Below are positions 1-5,681 of a stretch of DNA of 5,789 bases, in pieces. Location of the stretch: positions 1-5,789 of the forward strand of contig USHI01000090.1 in assembly GCA_900554405.1 (NCBI GenBank), in the 5' to 3' direction. Source of the DNA: an uncultured Eubacteriales bacterium (lineage in GTDB: Bacteria; Bacillota; Clostridia; Oscillospirales; CAG-382). Within the stretch, counting starts at the first letter, position 1. Every line of letters starts with the position of its first letter. A program made the translations under genes and the position numbers. Under the pieces are notes generated by a model. The model made no database searches. It had not been told where the DNA came from and saw only the letters and a list, made by a program, of their open reading frames with translations.

Positions 1-248
1 GCCGCGTGCGTTTTATCCACGCCGCGGTCGGAAAGTATGATAATGTTCGCGCCGCCTTCACGCGCGCGTTCGCATTCGGCAAGCATATCCCCGACAGCCT
101 TTTCAAGCGTGTCGGTAATATCGTAGGCGGCGGAAACGCACGCGGCTTTCAGCCCGCCCCCATCAAGCGCCTTTATTGCCGCAAGCTGTTCCTCCGTAAG
201 CAGCGGGCTTTGCAGCCGCAGCGCCGTGCAGGAAGCCTCGGCGTGGAT
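1..248 (-). CDS. gltB: GltB fragment 3: start of the central domain, runs off the left edge
   Basis: From about position 248 to the window edge the minus strand is open in a third frame. It reads approximately IHAEASCTALRLQSPLLTEE, then EKAVGDMLAECERAREGGAN, and ends IIILSDRGVDKTHAA. The RLQSPLLTEEQL block and the ILSDRGVD block are typical of the GltB central domain and directly follow the LREKIV segment that ends fragment 2, so this is a continuation of the same protein. It has no start codon of its own at the junction and no stop within the window. Confidence 0.75.
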   Translation of the reverse strand, partial: MHAEASCTALRLQSPLLTEEQLAAIKALDGGGLKAACVSAAYDITDTLEKAVGDMLAECERAREGGANIIILSDRGVDKTHA

Positions 249-1489
249 AGGGTGTTTTGCCCGGTTTGGCGGACATACCCCGCCGTATCCGTGACAATCT
301 TTTCGCGCAGGGAATCTATCGGCGGATTTGTGACCTGTGCAAAGAGCTGCTTGAAGTAATCAAAAAGCAGCCTGTGTGTCTTATCCAGGAAGGCAAGCGG
401 TATATCCACGCCCATGGAGGCTGTCGGCTCGCCGCCCGTTGCGGCAGCGGAAAGGATATCCTCGTTTATTTCCTCGTAATTATACCCGAACGCAGCAAGC
501 AGCCTTGCGCGTTCCTCGTCCGTATATTCCGGGGCTTTGCATTTTGCGGCGGGGAGCGATTCCATCGCCGTAAGGTGCTTTGCGACCCATTCGCCGTAGG
601 GCTTTTCGCCGGAATAAAACGCCTTGCATTCCTCATCCGAAATGACCCTGCCCGCAGCCGTATCCACCAGCAGCATCCTGCCGGGCATAAGCCGCGAATT
701 GTATTTTATATTCTCCGCCGGGATATCCAGCACGCCGGTCTCGGAGGAAAGTATCAGCCTGCCGTCCGTCGTTTCGAGATACCTTGCGGGGCGAAGCCCG
801 TTGCGGTCCAGCGTGGCGCCGAGAATGTCGCCGTCCGAAAAGATCACGGCGGCGGGACCGTCCCACGGCTCCATCATCGTTGCGTAATAGCGATACATAT
901 CGCGCTTTGCACCGCACACGGAGGGATCGTTGCGCCACGGTTCGGGTATCATTGTCATCACGGCGAGCGGCAGCGGTACGCCGTTCATCATAAAGAATTC
1001 GAGCGCGTTATCCAGCATTGCGGAATCCGAGCCGGATGCGCTGATAACCGGAAGCGCGTTTTCGAGTGCGCTTCCGTGCAGCGCGCTGCGGAATATATCC
1101 TCACGCGCAGCCATGCGCAGCACGTTGCCGCGGATAGTGTTTATTTCGCCGTTGTGGAGTATTATCCTGTTCGGGTGGGCGCGTTCCCAGCTCGGATCGG
1201 TATTGGTGGAAAAACGGGAATGTACGGAGGCAATGGCGCTTTCGAAAAGCTCATCCGAAAGATCGGCATAAAAAGCGCGAAGCTGACCGACAAGGAACAT
1301 ACCCTTGTATACAACGGTACGCGAAGAAAGCGAGCAGACATATGTCTCTCCCGCACCCTCGTTTTCGAAAATGCGGCGCACCGCATAAAGCTCGCGGTCG
1401 AACCCGAGCCCCTGCGAAACGCCCTCCGGGCGGCGGATAAAGCACTGCTCGATTACCGGGCAGGTCGCAAGCGCCTTTTCTCCGAGCAC
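173..1489 (-). CDS. gltB: GltB fragment 2: body of the class II glutaminase domain and entry to the central domain
   Basis: This frame carries most of the visible GltB. Counting from the GTG at 1489, residues 2-18 are LGEKALATCPVIEQCFI, the segment expected soon after LPQ of fragment 1. Then come RFSTNTDPSWE (92-102), HNGEINTIRGN (112-122, the glutamine-binding strand), SGSDSAMLDN (152-161), DGPAAV (210-215), LDRNGLRPARY (227-237), PGRMLLVDT (269-277) and QLFAQVTNPPIDSLRE (381-395). The frame is GltB-like until about residue 410, then turns Arg/Cys-rich and stops at 173-175. The GTG at 1489 has no good Shine-Dalgarno sequence and lies inside a conserved block, so this is not an independent gene. 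Coding similarity in this frame probably begins a little further upstream, near 1519. Confidence 0.8.
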   Translation of the reverse strand: MLGEKALATCPVIEQCFIRRPEGVSQGLGFDRELYAVRRIFENEGAGETYVCSLSSRTVVYKGMFLVGQLRAFYADLSDELFESAIASVHSRFSTNTDPSWERAHPNRIILHNGEINTIRGNVLRMAAREDIFRSALHGSALENALPVISASGSDSAMLDNALEFFMMNGVPLPLAVMTMIPEPWRNDPSVCGAKRDMYRYYATMMEPWDGPAAVIFSDGDILGATLDRNGLRPARYLETTDGRLILSSETGVLDIPAENIKYNSRLMPGRMLLVDTAAGRVISDEECKAFYSGEKPYGEWVAKHLTAMESLPAAKCKAPEYTDEERARLLAAFGYNYEEINEDILSAAATGGEPTASMGVDIPLAFLDKTHRLLFDYFKQLFAQVTNPPIDSLREKIVTDTAGYVRQTGQNTLSTPRLPARRCGCKARCLRRNSLRQ

Positions 1490-1878
1490 GCTTTTGTCGG
1501 CGGGGACCTTTTTCCCACCCTTTTTTTCCCCCCCTGTGTCCGATCCAGCCCTCTCGCGGCCCAGCCCCGCCCGAACCGCTCCTTTTCCCCCTGCGCGCCG
1601 CTTTGCGGCAGGAAAAACATACCGACACCGTAGTCCCGCGCGGCGGGAAGCCCTTTTACCTCCCTTGCGAAGAACCTGTGCGGTATCTGTACCATTATGC
1701 CGACACCGTCGCCGGTCTTGCCGGTTATGTCCGTCCCCGCGCGGTGGCCGAGACGTTCCACAATCGTGAGCGCATCGGACACAGCCCCGTGCGTGGGCAC
1801 GCCGTTTATATTAACGACCGCGCCGATACCGCAGGCGTCGCTTGCGGGCGCGGTATATTTCCTGTAATTGCCGTTCAT
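1453..1878 (-). CDS. gltB: GltB fragment 1: N-terminal nucleophile segment of the glutaminase domain
   Basis: This frame encodes the start of GltB. Residues 13-19 read SDACGIG, with Cys16 as the catalytic nucleophile exposed after propeptide cleavage. Residues 41-59 contain ERLGHRAGT and GKTGDGVG, matching the LEHRGA and GKTGDGAG blocks of the family, followed by IMVQIPHRFF (61-70) and GVGMFFLPQ (84-92). Similarity stops after LPQ (about position 1603). The remaining residues down to the stop at 1453-1455 are Gly/Arg/Lys-rich and do not resemble GltB. An in-frame ATG at 1968 would extend the protein into asnB, but that stretch is unlike GltB and I see no ribosome site for it, so 1878 is preferred. 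Confidence 0.8.
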   Translation of the reverse strand: MNGNYRKYTAPASDACGIGAVVNINGVPTHGAVSDALTIVERLGHRAGTDITGKTGDGVGIMVQIPHRFFAREVKGLPAARDYGVGMFFLPQSGAQGEKERFGRGWAARGLDRTQGGKKRVGKRSPPTKACSEKRRLRPAR

Positions 1879-1889
1879 AAAAAGGTCGG

Positions 1890-1896
1890 CTCCTTT
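1890..1896 (-). promoter_or_regulatory. Ribosome binding site of gltB
   Basis: The minus strand reads AAAGGAG, 11 bases before the ATG at 1878. The spacing is slightly long, but the match is good. It sits in the 20-base gap after the asnB stop (1899-1901) and decides the gltB start against the upstream in-frame ATG at 1968. Confidence 0.65.
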
Positions 1897-1898
1897 CG

Positions 1899-3518
1899 TT
1901 ATTCTCCGCTTGCGCCGTAATTTGCAAGCACACGGGCGGAGGGGTCGTTCACATCGCAGCCCTTCCACGCACGGTTCGGCATCCAGAACCCCGGGATCAG
2001 CCCTGCCCGCCCCGGGAAGAAGCGCTCGAAAATATCGCGGTAAAGCAGCGATTCTTTTGTAAAGGGAGTATTGTATGTATACTGCCGGCAGCGCGCTTCG
2101 AATTCCTCGTCGGTATAAAGGTCTTCGGCATACCGCTTCAATATGTCCGCCATGGAATGACCGACGGCATCGCTGAACGCCGCCTTTTCGCGCCAGAGTA
2201 TATCCTGCGGGAGCAGGTCGCCCTCAAAGGCGTGGCGGAGAAGGTATTTTCCTTTTCCGTAACGGTTCAGCTTCAGTTCCGGATCGATACTCAGAACATA
2301 TTCTGCAAAGGCAAGATCACCGAACGGAACGCGCGCTTCAAGCGAATTTTCGGAAATGCACCTGTCCGCACGCAGCACGTCGTAAGCATAAAGCTCGCGC
2401 ACGCGCTTTTCGGATTCCTTCTGAAACTCCTCCGCATTCGGTGCGAAATCGGTGTATTTGTACCCGAAAAGCTCGTCGGAAATTTCGCCGGTGAGCAGCA
2501 CGCGCACCGGGGTGTTCGCGCGGATATACCGGCAGACGAGATACATACCGATCGAGGCGCGCACGGTGGTGATATCGTAAGTCTCGGTCGCATATATCAC
2601 CTCGGGAAGCACTTCCGTAACATCGCTGTCCGTCATGAACACCTCGGTATGCTCCGAACCGATATATTCCGCTACCCTGCGCGCATATTTAAGGTCGATC
2701 GCATCGCGTTCCATGCCGATGGCGAAGGTCTTTATCGGGGAAGCGCTTTTCCGCGCCGCAACGGCACATACAAGCGAGGAATCCAGCCCGCCGGAGAGGA
2801 GAAAACCGACGGGAGCATCCGAATCCAAACGCTTTTCGATCCCTGCCGTGAGCAGCCTGCGTATGTTCGCACAAACATCTTCCAGACCGTCGCGGCTGTA
2901 TTCCTTCACGGCGGATATATCGCGGTAGCACACGAACCTGCCGCCGGCGTAATAATGCCCCGGCGGGAAGGGGAACACCTGCGTGCAAAGCGGACAGAGG
3001 CTTTTTGCCTCGCTCGCGAAAAGTATGCCGCCGTCCTCCGTCGTGCCGTAAAACAGCGGGCGGATCCCGAACGGATCGCGCGCGGCGATAAGCTCGTCCT
3101 TTTCGGCATCATATATCAGCGCAGCGAATTCGGCATCCAGCATGGAAAACATTTTAAGCCCGTATTCGCGGTAAAGCGGCAGTATCAGTTCGCAATCCGA
3201 ACCGCTTCGTGTGCTCAGTACCGGTCCCAAACCCGAACCGCTTGCGAAGCGGCAGCCCTTCGCTTCCAGAGCGCTTTTAAGCCCGCGGAAGCCGTACAGC
3301 TCGCCGTTGCAGACCGCCATATTGCCGTATTCATCGCAAAACGGCTGCATACCGCTTTCGTCAAGCCCCATTATCGCAAGCCGGTGAAAGCCGAGTATCA
3401 CATCGCCGGATGCGGCGGTGCGGCTCATATCCGGACCTCTTTTTTCGGTTTTCGCAAAAGCCTTTTCGAATTCGCCTATATCAATACCGGCGCCGCGGTA
3501 ACCCATAACAGAACACAT
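1899..3518 (-). CDS. asnB: Asparagine synthetase, glutamine-hydrolysing (AsnB type)
   Basis: The 539-residue protein makes asparagine from aspartate, glutamine and ATP in the cytoplasm. Its length and order match E. coli AsnB (554 residues). The N-terminal glutaminase domain begins MCSVMGYRG, with Cys2 as nucleophile after Met removal. FHRLAIMG (44-51), NGELYG (71-76) and GSDCE (106-110) supply the glutamine-binding residues. ARDPFGIRPLFYG (146-158) follows. The synthetase domain has the PP-loop SGGLDSS (242-248), TGEISDELFG (343-352), SLEARVPF (392-399) and WREKAAFSDAVG (442-453), close to the E. coli RQKEQFSDGVG segment, then YNTPFTKESLLYR (482-494). All catalytic motifs look intact. About 12 extra residues (roughly 93-104) precede the GSD loop. 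The ATG at 3518 is fixed by the Cys2 requirement and a GGAGG site. It lies between glnN (45-base gap) and gltB (20-base gap), consistent with an operon using glutamine as amide donor. Confidence 0.95.
   Translation of the reverse strand: MCSVMGYRGAGIDIGEFEKAFAKTEKRGPDMSRTAASGDVILGFHRLAIMGLDESGMQPFCDEYGNMAVCNGELYGFRGLKSALEAKGCRFASGSGLGPVLSTRSGSDCELILPLYREYGLKMFSMLDAEFAALIYDAEKDELIAARDPFGIRPLFYGTTEDGGILFASEAKSLCPLCTQVFPFPPGHYYAGGRFVCYRDISAVKEYSRDGLEDVCANIRRLLTAGIEKRLDSDAPVGFLLSGGLDSSLVCAVAARKSASPIKTFAIGMERDAIDLKYARRVAEYIGSEHTEVFMTDSDVTEVLPEVIYATETYDITTVRASIGMYLVCRYIRANTPVRVLLTGEISDELFGYKYTDFAPNAEEFQKESEKRVRELYAYDVLRADRCISENSLEARVPFGDLAFAEYVLSIDPELKLNRYGKGKYLLRHAFEGDLLPQDILWREKAAFSDAVGHSMADILKRYAEDLYTDEEFEARCRQYTYNTPFTKESLLYRDIFERFFPGRAGLIPGFWMPNRAWKGCDVNDPSARVLANYGASGE
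3195..3245 (-). repeat. 11-base direct repeat bounding a 36-base in-frame insertion in asnB
   Basis: The 11-base word CCGAACCGCTT (plus strand) occurs at 3197-3207 and again at 3233-3243, a period of exactly 36 bases. On the coding strand each copy encodes part of a Ser-Gly-Ser triplet, giving SGSGLGPVLSTR followed by SGSDCE. From memory of the family (E. coli has TGSDCE straight after the preceding strand), one unit of about 12 codons is extra. The internal sequence is not itself repeated, so this is not a simple tandem duplication of a coding unit, unless it has diverged. Confidence 0.55.
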
Positions 3519-3525
3519 TTCAAAA

Positions 3526-3530
3526 CCTCC
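3526..3530 (-). promoter_or_regulatory. Ribosome binding site of asnB
   Basis: A perfect GGAGG lies on the minus strand seven bases before the asnB ATG (3518). It supports that start, and with it the position of the catalytic Cys2. Confidence 0.8.
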
Positions 3531-3540
3531 GTATTACGGA
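3528..3540 (-). promoter_or_regulatory. Small hairpin overlapping the asnB Shine-Dalgarno sequence
   Basis: The minus strand reads TCCGT AAT ACGGA, a perfect 5-base inverted repeat with a 3-base loop, directly followed by GG. The last bases of the right arm are the first three of the GGAGG site, so a folded mRNA could partly mask the ribosome site. The stem is short and this may be chance; there is no following U-run, so it is not a terminator. Confidence 0.25.
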
Positions 3541-3563
3541 TGCTCCCGCGGCGTAAATGGCTG

Positions 3564-5681
3564 CTATCTCACTCCGTAAAGCAGTTCGCCGTAGGAGGGA
3601 TAAGGCCATGCCTTCGAGCCGGCGACGGATTCCATGGAATCCACCGCGCTGCGCAGCGCAGCCATATCGTCGAGCACATCCGATTTGAAGAAATCGGCAA
3701 GCGCTTCGGCATCCGTCATTTTCTTTGCCGCATCCACATCCGATTCCAGCTTATTTGCGGCGGCAAACGCGCTGCCCATAAGCCCGCAAAGCGTGCTCAG
3801 CACGCTTTCCTCATAGGATGTATCCAGTGCCGCGGAAACGGCGCGCTTTTTGCTTACCGCCTCCGCAAGCGATGCGGAATATCCGCTCATCGCGGGGAGC
3901 ACATCCTTTCTTACCATGTCGAGCATGGTAAGAGCTTCTATATTTATAACCTTGTTGTAATTTTCGAGCTTGACCTCGTGGCGGGCTTTGAGCTCGGTTT
4001 CGGTGAGCACCTTGTGAGAGGTAAAGAGCTTCACGTTCTTTTCATCCATAAGATGCTTCAAAGCATCGGGCGTGGTTTTCAGATTGCACAGCCCGCGCTT
4101 TTCCGCCTCCGCCACCCAGGATTCGTCATAGCCGTCGCCGTTGAAGATTATGCGCTTGTGATCGCGTATCGTTTCGACAATGAGCGTATGCAGCTCGGAT
4201 TCGAAATCCGAAGCCGATTCCAGCCTGTCCGCAAACTGCCGCAGCTCCTCCGCAACGGAGGTATTGAGCACGGTGTTCGCGCAGGAAATGGATGCCGCCG
4301 AGCCGAGCATACGAAATTCGAACTTGTTGCCGGTGAAGGCAAACGGGCTTGTGCGGTTGCGGTCGGTCGTATCCCGCGGGAACCTGGGAAGCGTATGTAC
4401 GCCGATCCTCATGAGCTCCTTTTGCTTGGCATCGTACTTTTCGTCCTTCTCCACGGCTTCGAGTATCTCGGAAAGGTCGCTGCCGATAAACATCGAAACA
4501 ATGGCGGGCGGTGCTTCGTTCGCACCCAGACGGTGATCGTTGCCGGCGGAGGCAACGGATATTCTCAGAAGCTCCTGATATTCATCCACTGCCTTTATAA
4601 CCGCGCAGAGGAAAAGCAGGAACTGAGCGTTTTCATAAGGAGTTTCGCCCGGCTCGAGCAGGTTCACGCCGGTATCCGTGCATATGGACCAGTTATTGTG
4701 CTTGCCGCTCCCGTTCACTCCTTCAAAGGGCTTTTCGGTGAGCAGGCAGACAAGCCCGTGGCGCTTTGCGATCTTCTGCATAAGCTCCATCGTGATCTGG
4801 TTATGGTCGGCGGCGATATTCGTCGTCGTGAAGATCGGTGCCATTTCGTGCTGCGAAGGGGCGACCTCGTTGTGTTCGGTCTTGGCAAGCACGCCCAGCT
4901 TCCAGAGCTCCTCATTCAGCTCCTTCATATAAGCGGCGACACGCGGCTTTATCGCACCGAAATAATGGTCGTCAAGCTCCTGCCCCTTGGGCGCGTGGGC
5001 GCCGAAAAGCGTCCTGCCGGTGTATATGAGGTCCTTGCGCTTGTCGTAAAGCTCCTTGTCGATCAGGAAGTATTCCTGCTCCGGTCCTACAGAAGGAGTT
5101 ACTTTCTTGGAAGTGGTGTTTCCGAACAGTTTTAACAGACGCAGGGACTGTACATTCAGAGCTTCCATGGAACGAAGAAGCGGTGTTTTCTGGTCAAGCG
5201 CCTCTCCTGTGTAGGAGCAGAATGCAGTCGGAATGCAGAGGGTTGCGCCTGCTGCGTCCTGACGAACGAAAGCCGGTGAGGTGCAGTCCCATGCTGTATA
5301 TCCTCTTGCCTCAAAGGTAGCACGCAGTCCACCGGACGGGAAAGAAGATGCATCCGGCTCGCCTTTGATCAGCTCTTTACCGGAGAAGCTCATCAGTACT
5401 TTGCCGTTCGGCATCGGTGCTGTGATAAAAGAATCGTGCTTTTCTGCAGTTGTACCAGTCAGCGGCTGGAACCAGTGTGTATAGTGTGTTGCTCCTTTTT
5501 CAATTGCCCATTCTTTCATCTCATGTGCAATCGTATCTGCAGTAGCAAGATCCAGCTCACCGCCTTCTTCGATGATCTTTTTCAGCTTCTTGTAAACATT
5601 TTTTGGAAGACGTTCCTGCATTACAGTGTCATTGAATACATTTTCGCCAAAGATTTTGGCCGGATTTACATATTCTCCCAT
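3564..5681 (-). CDS. glnN: Glutamine synthetase type III
   Basis: The 705-residue protein makes glutamine from glutamate, ammonia and ATP. Its length is that of GSIII (about 700), well above GSI/GSII (about 350-470). GSIII enzymes form large cytoplasmic oligomers. The N-terminal region begins MGEYVNPAKIFGENVF and contains THWFQPLTG (68-76), KHDSF (81-85) and GGLRATFEARGYTAWD (117-132). The catalytic core has SVGPEQEYFLID (197-208), AKTEHNEVAPSQHEMAPIF (266-284), ADHNQI (291-296), FEGVNGSGKHNNWS (319-332) and FEFRMLGSAAS (455-464 region), which carry the metal, ATP and glutamate ligands. NDHRLGANEAPPAIVSMFIG (381-400) is the GSIII-specific block. A helical C-terminal region of about 180 residues completes the family layout, and nothing is missing. 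The ATG at 5681 follows AAAGGA by nine bases. The first ~200 codons are lower in GC and use other synonymous codons (GTA, ACT, CCT, TCT, GGA, CGT) than the remaining ~500, which suggests a mosaic. It is the first gene of the visible cluster. Confidence 0.97.
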   Translation of the reverse strand: MGEYVNPAKIFGENVFNDTVMQERLPKNVYKKLKKIIEEGGELDLATADTIAHEMKEWAIEKGATHYTHWFQPLTGTTAEKHDSFITAPMPNGKVLMSFSGKELIKGEPDASSFPSGGLRATFEARGYTAWDCTSPAFVRQDAAGATLCIPTAFCSYTGEALDQKTPLLRSMEALNVQSLRLLKLFGNTTSKKVTPSVGPEQEYFLIDKELYDKRKDLIYTGRTLFGAHAPKGQELDDHYFGAIKPRVAAYMKELNEELWKLGVLAKTEHNEVAPSQHEMAPIFTTTNIAADHNQITMELMQKIAKRHGLVCLLTEKPFEGVNGSGKHNNWSICTDTGVNLLEPGETPYENAQFLLFLCAVIKAVDEYQELLRISVASAGNDHRLGANEAPPAIVSMFIGSDLSEILEAVEKDEKYDAKQKELMRIGVHTLPRFPRDTTDRNRTSPFAFTGNKFEFRMLGSAASISCANTVLNTSVAEELRQFADRLESASDFESELHTLIVETIRDHKRIIFNGDGYDESWVAEAEKRGLCNLKTTPDALKHLMDEKNVKLFTSHKVLTETELKARHEVKLENYNKVINIEALTMLDMVRKDVLPAMSGYSASLAEAVSKKRAVSAALDTSYEESVLSTLCGLMGSAFAAANKLESDVDAAKKMTDAEALADFFKSDVLDDMAALRSAVDSMESVAGSKAWPYPSYGELLYGVR

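Larger units (their letters stand above)
1..1878 (-). pseudogene. gltB: Glutamate synthase large subunit (GOGAT), 5' part only, frame-disrupted
   Basis: This is the amidotransferase domain and the beginning of the central domain of the glutamate synthase large chain, about 626 codons of a protein usually near 1500 residues; the rest lies left of the window. The enzyme converts glutamine plus 2-oxoglutarate to two glutamates in the cytoplasm, with electrons delivered by GltD. Family motifs run in the right order without gaps, but in three successive reading frames: 1878 to about 1520-1600, then about 1519 to about 250, then about 248 to the edge. Both phase changes are equivalent to one missing base (or two extra). 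The ATG at 1878 is chosen because it gives a short 15-residue propeptide before Cys16, the expected N-terminal nucleophile, and follows an AAAGGAG site. The gene starts 20 bases after the asnB stop, so it is probably the third gene of an operon. Conservation of all active-site motifs suggests sequence errors rather than an old pseudogene, but this cannot be decided here. Confidence 0.85.

Noticed and set aside
173..1489. Separate gene starting at the GTG at 1489
   Set aside because: The GTG lies inside the conserved DKSVLGEKA block and has no Shine-Dalgarno sequence at a normal distance. The catalytic cysteine of the same domain is in the upstream fragment.
257..1633. Plus-strand open frame of 458 codons opposite gltB
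   Set aside because: It is in antisense register with the middle gltB frame, for the same codon-use reason. There is no recognisable motif and no credible ribosome site.
1453..1968. Longer gltB start at the ATG at 1968
   Set aside because: It overlaps the end of asnB by about 70 bases, the 30 added residues are unlike GltB, and a good ribosome site precedes the ATG at 1878, which places Cys16 correctly.
3519..3563. Transcription terminator between glnN and asnB
   Set aside because: The only stem (3528-3540) has five pairs and is followed by GGTTTTGAA rather than a proper U-run, and it overlaps the asnB ribosome site.
2157..5135. Plus-strand open frame of 992 codons spanning asnB and glnN
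   Set aside because: It lies exactly antisense, codon for codon, to two clearly recognisable genes and crosses their intergenic gap. Its translation is rich in His, Arg and Phe with no recognisable domain. It is explained by the absence of TTA, CTA and TCA codons on the sense strand.
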